From: Kiritimatiellia bacterium | GTDB taxonomy: Bacteria; Verrucomicrobiota; Kiritimatiellia; UBA8416; YA12-FULL-48-11 | Length of the DNA: 64,000 nt | Assembly (NCBI GenBank): GCA_028716365.1 | Contig: JAQUPZ010000006.1 | Span: 62,001-126,000, forward strand | Direction: 5' to 3' | Shown here: piece after piece, positions 26,764 to 35,401 of the stretch | Numbering within the stretch: the first letter of the stretch is position 1 | Layout of the letters: each line of letters starts with the position of its first letter | Notes under the pieces: model-generated | Told to the model about the DNA's origin: nothing | The model's database searches: none | What the model saw: only the letters and a program-made list of their open reading frames with translations | Made by a program: the position numbers and the translations under genes

Positions 26764-26870
26764 TGGGATGACACGGGGAAGCGGAGACTGGGGGACGGGG
26801 CGAATGGGAGAAACAGGGGATAGGCGAGACGGAGACAAAGAGAAGTAGAGACATGGCGAGGGGGAGACAT
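26764..26870 (+). repeat. Purine-rich degenerate tandem repeat (GGGGAGACR type)
   Basis: Directly after the pyrE stop, roughly 105 bases are almost entirely purine on the + strand, built from variants of GGGGAGAC, CGGGGAAGC, GGAGACTGG, GACGGGGCGA and GGGGGAGACATG with a spacing of about 8-9 bases. No gene is seen in it. A second short array with a different unit (GCGAGTACGATTAAGATCAGG) lies at 26898-26919. Together they fill the gap before the exopolysaccharide locus. Confidence 0.7.
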
Positions 26871-26968
26871 GTAAGCAGTGTATGTTGATGAAAAATTGCG
26901 AGTACGATTAAGATCAGGACTATGACCGCGAAGATAATGATATGGATTATAAATAGAGAAAAAGAAAT

Positions 26969-28678
26969 ATGAACCGGAAAGTAATGATATGGTTGTGGAC
27001 TCTTACCATCACGGTATACGTGGTGCTCGGAGCCATGAACCTGTATTTCGGTGAACTGAACCAGGATGAGGGCTGGTATCTTTATGCGGCGCGAATGGTT
27101 TCGCAGGGCAAACTCCCTTATATTGATTTTGCCAGTACACAAGGGCCGGTGATGCCGTTTGTTTATGTTCTGGCCCAGCCGCTAGTCCGTCTTTCCGGTG
27201 TTGCAGGAGGACGTTTATTTACGGCACTGCTTGGATTAATCGGAGTGGTGATTACTTCTCTCCTGGCGGCACGACTTGTGCCGCCTCAGAAAAAGAACCT
27301 TGCTGCATTGCTTGCCTTCAGTCTTGCAGGAATAAACGTTTACCAGAGTTATTTTTCAACCATTGTAAAAACCTATTCTCTCTGCGGTCTGTTTATTGTT
27401 TCAGGTTTTCTCGTGCTTACTTTTGCTAATGGGAAAAGAGCGTGGATTATGGCAGGTGTGTCGGGTGTTCTTCTGGCACTGGCGGCCGGTACCAGAATCT
27501 CGGCCGGTGTTGTCCTGCCGGTAGTATTTGTTGTGTTGTTCTTTGCGGTTATACAGGTGCGAAGATGGCAGGATGCAATTGATTCCAATGGCACCAGGGC
27601 AATTATAGGTGATGCTGCGGCGGCAACGATAAGTCCGTTTATATGGTTCTGGTTTGCGGTTGGTGCTGTGTTAACCGTTCTTATTATTTTTCCCCCTTTT
27701 GCGTTCAAGGCTCCGGCGGCTCTCTGGTTTGCGCTGGTGGAGTATCATGCAGGACGGTATCCCGGCAGTTTTGTTGCGCTTCTGGCATATAAAGCCGGTT
27801 TCATATCACGACTGGTACAGGCTTACTTTGTTCCAGTTATGTTGATGGTTTCCGCTGTATTGTATATGTTGTTTAATCGTAACCTGAGGAATATACGTTC
27901 CTTATTCAGCGTAGTAGGGGAAGCGCCGTTCTCACGCACTATTGTCATTTCGATATGGTGCAGTGTTGCAGCGGTTACTCTTGTACATTTTTCCGCACCT
28001 TTCCCATACGAAGATTATCAGGTGATAATTTTCCCTTTATTTGCCGTGGCGCTTGCGGTGATGCTTTCTGAAATTTCCGGGGATGAAAAAGAATCAGTTC
28101 CTCAGGTTTCTACAGGAAAAACAGAAACATGGATTTCTGTGGCAGTATTACTGTTGTGCATTGCATCTTCATTTGCTTCGCCGGTCAATCAGGGCTGGTT
28201 TACGGGTCAGCGGGACCGGATATGGTGGCCGCTGAGGAAAGAAACACCGTTAAATACCCTTCAACGTGCTGCCGGAATTGTTCAATCCATGACCAAGTCC
28301 GATGATATTCTTTTAACCCAGGATTTGTATCTGGCCGTTGAAGCCGGGTTGAATGTACCGAAAGGTCTGGAACTTGGACCATTCAGTTATTTTCCTTTCT
28401 GGAGCACAAAGAAGGCGAAAGCATGTCATGTATTGAATCGCGAGATGATGCTCGATCTGTTGAATACTGTCGATGCCCCGGTTGCGGCGTTCAGCGGGTA
28501 TGGGTTATCGATAGGCGCTCCGGCCGTAGTTGAACTGTCGAAAACCGAGAAAGAACTGCTTTGGAAGATTGTCGCCAGACGTTACACTCCATCCATGGAA
28601 ATCTCCGATTTTGGTCAAGCTGATACAACTTTACGGATTCTTAAACTAAAAAGCGGAGATGCAGGAACGGAAAGATAA
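26969..28678 (+). CDS. Polytopic membrane glycosyltransferase (GT39/ArnT/RgtA-like)
   Basis: A 569-residue inner-membrane protein with about ten hydrophobic segments. The N-terminal loop GELNQDEGWYLYAARMVSQG followed by LPYIDFASTQGPVMPFVY contains the acidic DE pair and the aromatic context of lipid-phosphate-sugar-dependent glycosyltransferases (PMT/ArnT superfamily). Such enzymes transfer sugars from polyprenyl carriers on the periplasmic side. The C-terminal 170 residues (FTGQRDRIWWPLRKETPLN onward) form a soluble domain. It heads the exopolysaccharide/exosortase gene run and overlaps the next frame only if that gene's upstream ATG is used. Confidence 0.85.
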   Translation: MNRKVMIWLWTLTITVYVVLGAMNLYFGELNQDEGWYLYAARMVSQGKLPYIDFASTQGPVMPFVYVLAQPLVRLSGVAGGRLFTALLGLIGVVITSLLAARLVPPQKKNLAALLAFSLAGINVYQSYFSTIVKTYSLCGLFIVSGFLVLTFANGKRAWIMAGVSGVLLALAAGTRISAGVVLPVVFVVLFFAVIQVRRWQDAIDSNGTRAIIGDAAAATISPFIWFWFAVGAVLTVLIIFPPFAFKAPAALWFALVEYHAGRYPGSFVALLAYKAGFISRLVQAYFVPVMLMVSAVLYMLFNRNLRNIRSLFSVVGEAPFSRTIVISIWCSVAAVTLVHFSAPFPYEDYQVIIFPLFAVALAVMLSEISGDEKESVPQVSTGKTETWISVAVLLLCIASSFASPVNQGWFTGQRDRIWWPLRKETPLNTLQRAAGIVQSMTKSDDILLTQDLYLAVEAGLNVPKGLELGPFSYFPFWSTKKAKACHVLNREMMLDLLNTVDAPVAAFSGYGLSIGAPAVVELSKTEKELLWKIVARRYTPSMEISDFGQADTTLRILKLKSGDAGTER

Positions 28679-28685
28679 AAGAATA

Positions 28686-30137
28686 ATGGGCGGAAATACG
28701 AAACATGGTTGTAGTCGACTGGTACAATTGTTTTGCCTGCTGGTGTGTGTTTTTTTATCGTCAACTGTAACAGCTCAGACGTTAAGATTTTCAAATCACC
28801 GTGAAGTCAGCGTCCCGGAGTATGCGGTTCTCCGTATAGGACCTTTTTATTCCAGTGTTACGTTTTCCCAGTCGGCCGGGTACAGGTACACAAAGGGCGA
28901 CGGGAATGGAATTGATTATCTGTTTGAGAACCAGCGCGGTGTGTTTCTCAAGGATGGATCGGATTTTCCTCTTGTTTCAACCCTGGACGTGAGAAATTAT
29001 CTTGTTATTTCCCGTACAACCGATCTGGATATTTCCCTGCGTGCAAGTTATGCGCATTACCCCCAGGAAACACAGGAAGATGAATTTATTTTTGATTTTG
29101 CCGAAGAAGGCCTGGTAGGTAATATCTCAATGGAGTTCAATCTTACTCCTTACGTCAAAGGAACTGCTTTTAACAACTTAAATTATCGTACTGATTACAT
29201 TGATACGCGCGGCTTGATTGACAGGTATGGCGGTGAGGCATATGAACATCTTCAGAATAATATCGGTCTGAACCTTGACTGGCTCATGGCGAAGGACCAG
29301 AACCTGGGATTGTCTCTAAGCAGAATGGACGTACTGCCGAGGGGTGACAAGTTCAATGACCAGGAGAGTATTTCGTATTCGGAGACGCTTACATACCAGC
29401 AGATGATCAACCCCCTGGTAATGGCCGGAGCAAGTGCGGCATTTGGCCAGTATTCTTACACAGCGGCTACCAACAGGCCGGATACATCGTTCCAGACTTA
29501 TTCGGTGTTTGCCACCGCAAAATTGACTGAACGTACTACAGGTTCGGCATCGATTGGATATTCAAAAGCATCATTCACGTCAACAGATCCATCGGAAGGC
29601 AATGGAGTTGATGATGGCGGGGTTATTGGTTCGATTTCGATAAAGACTAAAATGGATCGAAACCTGGAGCATGAAATTGGTTATGCCCGGAGTCAGCCGG
29701 CAGGATTTAATTCCCCGTTTGAGATTAATGATAAGTACCGCTATCAGTTAAACTGGAAGAATCAAGATATGTTATCTGCCAGTCTTTTTTCTGAATACAA
29801 CATGAGCAGTCCAAGCTCAGAATGGATGGGTGAATATACCGACTGGATCAGCGGTATCAATGCTTCTTATCCTGTTACCAGCATCATTGCCCTGAATTTC
29901 AGCACTGTTTATTCGATAAGGGAAAACAATGATTCTGCTGAAGAAGAATCTACTGATATTGAATGGAAGAATAATTATACTACATGGTCAAGCCAGATTG
30001 GTACTTCCTTTGCAGTCACAAAAGAACTTGGTTTCTCTACATACATTCAGCATATTGAAAGAAGCAGTGATTCAGTTACGCTTGAGTACAGCCGTGATAT
30101 CTTCGTCGCGACATTTACCTATACTCATCAATTCTGA
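28686..30137 (+). CDS. Outer-membrane beta-barrel protein of the exosortase/EPS locus
   Basis: A 483-residue protein with a signal peptide (LVQLFCLLVCVFLSSTVTAQ). The mature protein consists almost wholly of alternating hydrophobic/polar strands of the outer membrane barrel kind (for example RNYLVISRTTDLDISLRASY, TGSASIGYSKASFT) and ends with aromatic Phe (ATFTYTHQF). Comparable barrels are routinely encoded next to exosortases and EPS exporters, where they may form a surface channel. I chose the ATG at 28686, which puts the signal peptide near the start; an upstream in-frame ATG at 28659 lies inside the previous gene. Confidence 0.82.
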   Translation: MGGNTKHGCSRLVQLFCLLVCVFLSSTVTAQTLRFSNHREVSVPEYAVLRIGPFYSSVTFSQSAGYRYTKGDGNGIDYLFENQRGVFLKDGSDFPLVSTLDVRNYLVISRTTDLDISLRASYAHYPQETQEDEFIFDFAEEGLVGNISMEFNLTPYVKGTAFNNLNYRTDYIDTRGLIDRYGGEAYEHLQNNIGLNLDWLMAKDQNLGLSLSRMDVLPRGDKFNDQESISYSETLTYQQMINPLVMAGASAAFGQYSYTAATNRPDTSFQTYSVFATAKLTERTTGSASIGYSKASFTSTDPSEGNGVDDGGVIGSISIKTKMDRNLEHEIGYARSQPAGFNSPFEINDKYRYQLNWKNQDMLSASLFSEYNMSSPSSEWMGEYTDWISGINASYPVTSIIALNFSTVYSIRENNDSAEEESTDIEWKNNYTTWSSQIGTSFAVTKELGFSTYIQHIERSSDSVTLEYSRDIFVATFTYTHQF

Positions 30138-30180
30138 TATTATTTCTGATGATATTTTGAATAGATATAAAAGGAGTTGA

Positions 30181-33100
30181 ATGAGAGGTTTGCAGAAGAC
30201 AGTCCTTTATCTTGCTACAGTAGTTTTCCTTGTCTGGGTGGTCTTTCATTTTGGGATGATCTCAGGGGATGAAAACGGCAAAATACGTTTTTCCCTGGGT
30301 ATCTTGTTTGCATTAATGATACTGGTCCGGCGCAAGGAAAAGACCCTGACTTTTTTCCTTTCACAGTGGATTACTCCTTTTGCTACACTGACCGGAACGG
30401 TGCTCTCGTTGACAGGTATTATCTTCAATGTCGGTCAGTTTGAGTGGCTGGGGCTGATACTGCTTGTTTTCTCAGCGCTTCACTGGGCACTTTCAGCAAA
30501 ATATTCGAGGGATGTTCTGCTGGCTATGTTTGTCCTGTACTGGATACATCCTTTACCGGGTCAATTGTCCTCTCATTTACAACTTGCGATGCAGATGCTT
30601 ACCGTACAAGCGGCGGAATGGGTTCTGCATTGTTTCAACGTCCGGGTATGGGCGGATGGCATCATGCTTAATACCGGATTTCAGACTTTTCTGGTGCCTC
30701 AATCATGCAGCGGTATGGCAACAGCAGTTACAGTTCTGCTGATTGCCCTGGGTGTTGGTATTTTCATCAGATTAAAGTGGTTTGAGACGGCTATTCTCCT
30801 GGTAGTGGGCACAGTGCAGGTTTTTGTACTCAACATTCTGTGTATTTGTTTCATGATTGTATGGCCGGGACGTATGCCGCATGAGTGGGCAGGAACATTC
30901 CTGCATGACACGCGAGGATTTCTTCTCTTGGCCGCCATATTCCTTGTCCTGATTGAAGCCGTATTCTTGAAAATATGGAAAGTAAATCGAACCATACAGA
31001 ACAAGGGCATTGAAACAGGTGAAGTGGAGCGGCCGGACAAGGCCACTGTTTTGCCTGAATTCTGGCGAATACTGAATCGCTGGGTATGGGTGGGGTTGAC
31101 TGTCCTTGTTTTGGCAACTGTTGTAACTTTCGCTGTTTACAAAAGACGCCCCTATCACCGGGCAATGATGATAAGTGATGTTGTTGACAGTCTTATGGAA
31201 CATAATCTGGCCAAAGCGGCTAGGGCTGTCAACGAGGCTCTTAAACTCAAACCGGGAGACAGGGCTCTGGTCTCAAAACGTATTTATGTGATGGTTCTTC
31301 GCGGCAGATTCAGAGAAGCATTAACCGAGCTGGATACTCTCAGCGGTTCGCTCAGTACGATGGAAACAGTAATGAAGAGCTGTTCGCTGATGTCTTTGAA
31401 CAGATCGGATGAGGCTATTGCTCTTATAGAATCACTTCCTGAAGCTGAAAAACATGTGCCTGGTGTGGCGATGATCAGGGCTGAATGTGCGGCGGGGAAA
31501 GACAAGCCTGCTGTTGTTGCTTCAAATGTTCTCATTGCTTCAACATCTCCGCTGCTGATTAACAGGGTGCGCGGTTTGTTCCCATATCTTGGAGCACATA
31601 AGCAATGGCGAACGATCATGGATTCTGACAGGGAGAATATGCCTTACAGGGAATGTACTCATGTCCTGGTAGCTGTTTATGCAAGTCTTGAACTCAATGA
31701 TATTTTCCGTGCCTCAAAAGCACTTAAGGCCGGATTAACGACCTGGCCCAATGAACCCAGGTTTATTGACAGTCTTTTCATGCTTGCTGCAAGACGGCCT
31801 GGCAGCGAATGGGAAAATTTATTTGCAGAGAATATAGAGACAAATGTCAAGAATCTGGATGCGGATCAACTGGCTTCTTACATGGAATATTGTTTCAAGC
31901 TGAGCAGACCTGATCTTGCATGGCTTTTGTATCTTAAGCTCCGGAAAACGGATCCGCGTGATCCTGCGCTTTATTTCGTTCCTGCACAATTTGGTGACGA
32001 TTGGTTCTCGTTCCGATGTCATGAACTTGGCATCGAGGCCGGAAGCAAACGACTGAGAATTGATCTCAAGCCTTTCTGTCTGTATACGAAAAATATCGAA
32101 CCTTTCAAATCATTCTGGAAAAAGGTGCCGCTTAACGAAGAACTATCGGCGGATTCTGCAGAAAAAAAACGTACTGAGTATTTGAATTTATGTATAACAG
32201 AAATGGAAAAAAGACAAAAGAACGGAAAAATCAACAGACGAATACAAATGGCGTATCCAACGGCATTATTCATGGCAGGCAGATACAAGGAGGCTGAGGC
32301 AGTTCTGGATGAACTGGAACAGAAATATCCGGATGCAGGCAGGGAACTTCTTTTTCAACGTGCGGTTTTTTATAATCAGCAGGAACGATGGCAGGATTCC
32401 TACGAAGCATTGATGAGATATCAGGAACTACTGTCGGGGAGTGGGGATAACCTTAATGCCGACATCATGCTGATAAACGCCATGATCAATATGAATATGG
32501 GAATATGTGCAATGGAAGTGGCGGAGCGCGCCCGTGAAGCTTTTCCTGATTCGAACCAGGCCTTAATGGTCATTGCCTCCATATGGAATATTTTTGGTTT
32601 CAAAGATCAGGCCCTTTTTCTGTTAAGTAGAAATGGTGAACAGGACTGGAATTCCAGCGCAATTGCCAGATTATTTTATGAAACAGGTTGTTTCCGGGAG
32701 GCAGAGAGGCTCGGCAGGTCTATTGGTGTTGATTTCTCGAACAGTCCGGCCGAAAAGCAGGGACTATTTCTATCGCCTGCAGAGTGGTCCATTTCAAGAA
32801 GATGGCCGGAACCTCTTTCTCCAGTGGATATGGATCAAGAGGCTAAACGGATGGAAAAGGAATCCAATAATGCGACAAGTCCATTTATCCGCAAATTAAA
32901 ACATCTTGTTGCTGAATGGCACAACGCGCAGGGGCGAGGACATGTTTCCGATCCGGAAAAATGGTCGGCAATAGGGCGCAACAATATGGAAAAGGCCGGC
33001 GCTTTATATCATCTCACAATGTTGTTGGCCCGGCAGAAAGAGTATGCACAGGCAGTGAGTTGTGTGGAAGAAGCCATTACCATGATGCCTCGGTCTGCAA

Positions 33101-34200
33101 TGCTTTGGCGGATACTTGTTTCATTAACAGAAGGGAAGAAAGAAATTGTTCACAGGGCGCGGGTGGCTTGTCCTCTGGACCCGGATATATGGCTTGCTTC
33201 GCTGGTGACAAGGTTGAAAAGCGGAGATAACGGCAAATGGGTAATGGACGAAATCGGGGAAGTGGTTTCCAGCAAAGAATTTTCCCCGGGAACAATAGTA
33301 AGGGCCGGAGACTTTCTCCTCAGGAAAGGACTTGTGGAACCGGCCAGTATTGCAGCCCGTTATGCGATGGAAAAATGGCATGGTTCCATTCCTGCATATA
33401 TACTGGGGTTACAATGTGCCCTGACGTCAAAGGACATGAAATGGGCGTTGTCGTGTACTTTGAAGGGCATTGAATATTCCCGCGATCCCAGTCCGTTTTA
33501 CAGGATTCTGGTGGGGATAAAAACCATCGACAGAGTTACAGATGCCGACATGATGGTGGCACTTGAATATCTTCAGGAACATTTTCCGAAAGAAAAACAG
33601 TGGATGGAGAGACTCGGTGACGCATATTTCCAGAAGGGTAATATAAAACGGGCTATAAGTGTTTTTGATGAAGTAATGACAGGGAGTCTTAAGGGTGTCA
33701 AAGTCAGGTCACTGCTTCTGGCTGCAGAAGCTGCGCGTTTCGAAGGTGAATATGAAAAAGCCATAAAAATTCTGGAAAGTGCGTGTGTGATGTATCCTGA
33801 TGTTCCGAGCGTATTGAATAATCTTGTTTACAACCTGGTACGGAACGACGACAACCCCGAAAATGTGGCAAGGGCAAAAGAACTTTTGCCCAGACTTATT
33901 GATATTGGCGGTAAATCTGCTGCTGTGCTGGATACGGCAGCAATGGTTTACATGAAAACCGGGGATATGGCTCAGGCAAGGAAATATTCCGGGAAGGCGC
34001 GTGAACTTGTTGAAAGGAGCGACTACGCCGCCCTTGAAATTGATTTAAATGCCGCCGAGATAATGTTCCGGCTCGGCGAAGTCAGAGATGCGAAAGAGAT
34101 GCTGGAGAAAATACGGCATGAACCGGAGAAATCCCAGTTTGTTGATCACGGAATAAAAGAATTGTTGAAGAGGATAGAAGAAAATACAGGTCGCAGGTGA
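30181..34200 (+). CDS. Exosortase-TPR fusion protein (1339 aa)
   Basis: Residues 1-270 are an exosortase/archaeosortase-type polytopic membrane protease domain with about seven hydrophobic segments. The catalytic Cys176 lies in LVPQSCSGMATAV and the His242 in FLHDTRGF, followed by the last helix. The conserved Arg expected in the NxxR motif is replaced: residues 218-221 read NILC, so position 221 is Cys. A further membrane helix (about 300-319) leads into roughly 1000 residues of tetratricopeptide-like helical repeats (for example MEHNLAKAARAVNEALKLKP, GDAYFQKGNIKRAISVFDEV, YEKAIKILESACVMYPDVPS). Typical exosortases are about 280-500 residues, so the fusion is large. AAAAGGAG precedes the ATG. 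It would process C-terminal sorting signals on surface proteins; no such target is visible in this window. Confidence 0.85.
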   Translation: MRGLQKTVLYLATVVFLVWVVFHFGMISGDENGKIRFSLGILFALMILVRRKEKTLTFFLSQWITPFATLTGTVLSLTGIIFNVGQFEWLGLILLVFSALHWALSAKYSRDVLLAMFVLYWIHPLPGQLSSHLQLAMQMLTVQAAEWVLHCFNVRVWADGIMLNTGFQTFLVPQSCSGMATAVTVLLIALGVGIFIRLKWFETAILLVVGTVQVFVLNILCICFMIVWPGRMPHEWAGTFLHDTRGFLLLAAIFLVLIEAVFLKIWKVNRTIQNKGIETGEVERPDKATVLPEFWRILNRWVWVGLTVLVLATVVTFAVYKRRPYHRAMMISDVVDSLMEHNLAKAARAVNEALKLKPGDRALVSKRIYVMVLRGRFREALTELDTLSGSLSTMETVMKSCSLMSLNRSDEAIALIESLPEAEKHVPGVAMIRAECAAGKDKPAVVASNVLIASTSPLLINRVRGLFPYLGAHKQWRTIMDSDRENMPYRECTHVLVAVYASLELNDIFRASKALKAGLTTWPNEPRFIDSLFMLAARRPGSEWENLFAENIETNVKNLDADQLASYMEYCFKLSRPDLAWLLYLKLRKTDPRDPALYFVPAQFGDDWFSFRCHELGIEAGSKRLRIDLKPFCLYTKNIEPFKSFWKKVPLNEELSADSAEKKRTEYLNLCITEMEKRQKNGKINRRIQMAYPTALFMAGRYKEAEAVLDELEQKYPDAGRELLFQRAVFYNQQERWQDSYEALMRYQELLSGSGDNLNADIMLINAMINMNMGICAMEVAERAREAFPDSNQALMVIASIWNIFGFKDQALFLLSRNGEQDWNSSAIARLFYETGCFREAERLGRSIGVDFSNSPAEKQGLFLSPAEWSISRRWPEPLSPVDMDQEAKRMEKESNNATSPFIRKLKHLVAEWHNAQGRGHVSDPEKWSAIGRNNMEKAGALYHLTMLLARQKEYAQAVSCVEEAITMMPRSAMLWRILVSLTEGKKEIVHRARVACPLDPDIWLASLVTRLKSGDNGKWVMDEIGEVVSSKEFSPGTIVRAGDFLLRKGLVEPASIAARYAMEKWHGSIPAYILGLQCALTSKDMKWALSCTLKGIEYSRDPSPFYRILVGIKTIDRVTDADMMVALEYLQEHFPKEKQWMERLGDAYFQKGNIKRAISVFDEVMTGSLKGVKVRSLLLAAEAARFEGEYEKAIKILESACVMYPDVPSVLNNLVYNLVRNDDNPENVARAKELLPRLIDIGGKSAAVLDTAAMVYMKTGDMAQARKYSGKARELVERSDYAALEIDLNAAEIMFRLGEVRDAKEMLEKIRHEPEKSQFVDHGIKELLKRIEENTGRR
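34185..34200 (+). repeat. Short repeat relic (TACAGGTCGCAGGT) forming the gene end
   Basis: The last codons of the exosortase fusion are written TACAGGTCGCAGGTGA. The first 11 bases match the period-7 array inside the glycosyltransferase at 62195-62217 (TACAGGTCGCAAGT). Either the repeat family contributed the C-terminal GRR and stop codon, or the match is coincidence. Confidence 0.35.
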
Positions 34201-34324
34201 TTGAATGTCCCGTGATAATCAAGGGTTCGAGGCATTGGTGTTGACATTTCAGTTGATACGCAAATACAATATCTTTCAATAATGCGGTTTTTAGGTGAAA
34301 AGTTGACTGTTTAAGGATCAAAAG

Positions 34325-35377
34325 ATGTACCGGATTGTGGTAATACCAAAGATATTACATGCGGGATTGGCTGTTATGGCCGTGGTATTCTGTTTTCTGG
34401 TCGGATGTGCCACGCATGAGGATATCGATTTGTCTAAACTGTTGAAGGACTTGGATGATGAGAAATCTATAGACACTGGTAAATATACGGGACCTGATGC
34501 GCCTGAACCGCCTAGCTCTGGTTTACCTCCACCACCGTCCGATGCCACCGGGACAGTATACGGTGATCGTATAACCATCCAGCAGGACTGTCTTGTGCAG
34601 GTGAGCGTCAAGGAAGACAGGCAACTTGAGGGCAGTTACAATGTTAATGAAATAGGAGCAATTGAACTTGGTTATGTTGGCCCTGTAATTTTGTATAATA
34701 TGACCGAGAAGGAGGCTGAGCAAAAAATCAGGGAGGTCCTCGAGAGCAGGTATTTCCGGACTGCGACGGTAAGACTGAAGATACTCAAGGCCTCGTATGA
34801 CAAGATGATGGTGCTTGGCGCTGTGAATAAACCTGGTATAATAAAAATAGGTGCAGGGGATTTTATATCACTGAATGATGCACTTTTGAGGGCCGGCGGA
34901 CTCAGACCTGCCATAAAAGGCGCCAGGGTCAAGATTGTAAAAGGCGGACTTGCAAAGGCCGTAGCTTTTGACGGAGATGAGCATGTGCTGGTTGCAGAAG
35001 ACGGTAAGCCCAGTATCCCGGATATCAAGCTGAGGAACAACGATGTTGTCTATGTGTTTTCCAGCGATGCCAGCACTCCTGCTGAAGTTGGCGAAAAGGA
35101 AGTATATGTGCTTGGTGAAATACAGAAACCGGGTGTTTATCGTTTTTCCATGGCAGAACCATGCTCCATGATGCATCTTCTTTTTAAAATAGGAGGCCTT
35201 CCGCCATATGCTAATGCAAAAAGCATTAAAATAATGCGACGTAATAAGAATGGAGAAGAACAGGAAATCAGGGTTAATGCCGAAAGGATTCTAAAAGAGG
35301 GAAAACCGGAAGAGGATATTGCGCTTGAAAATGGCGACAGGGTCGTGGTCCCGGCCAGGCGCATCAGTTTGTTCTGA
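34325..35377 (+). CDS. wza: Polysaccharide export outer-membrane lipoprotein, Wza-like
   Basis: A 350-residue protein with a lipoprotein signal (VVFCFLVGCAT, lipidated Cys28). After a Pro-rich linker (about 55-75) comes the polysaccharide export domain (residues ~80-160: YGDRITIQQDCLVQVSVKED, YNVNEIGAIELGYVGPV). Two SLBB domains follow (around 160-235, VLGAVNKPGIIKIG, and 255-335, VYVLGEIQKPGVYRFS). Wza-type proteins form the outer-membrane channel for exopolysaccharide. AAGGA precedes the start. The Wzc-type kinase gene follows 24 bases after the stop, the classic order. Confidence 0.93.
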   Translation: MYRIVVIPKILHAGLAVMAVVFCFLVGCATHEDIDLSKLLKDLDDEKSIDTGKYTGPDAPEPPSSGLPPPPSDATGTVYGDRITIQQDCLVQVSVKEDRQLEGSYNVNEIGAIELGYVGPVILYNMTEKEAEQKIREVLESRYFRTATVRLKILKASYDKMMVLGAVNKPGIIKIGAGDFISLNDALLRAGGLRPAIKGARVKIVKGGLAKAVAFDGDEHVLVAEDGKPSIPDIKLRNNDVVYVFSSDASTPAEVGEKEVYVLGEIQKPGVYRFSMAEPCSMMHLLFKIGGLPPYANAKSIKIMRRNKNGEEQEIRVNAERILKEGKPEEDIALENGDRVVVPARRISLF

Positions 35378-35401
35378 TAAAAGTTCTTAATTGGGGTGAT
35401 T

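Noticed and set aside
26896..26968. Promoter for the exopolysaccharide locus
   Set aside because: AT-rich but no convincing -35/-10 pair with proper spacing could be chosen over alternatives.
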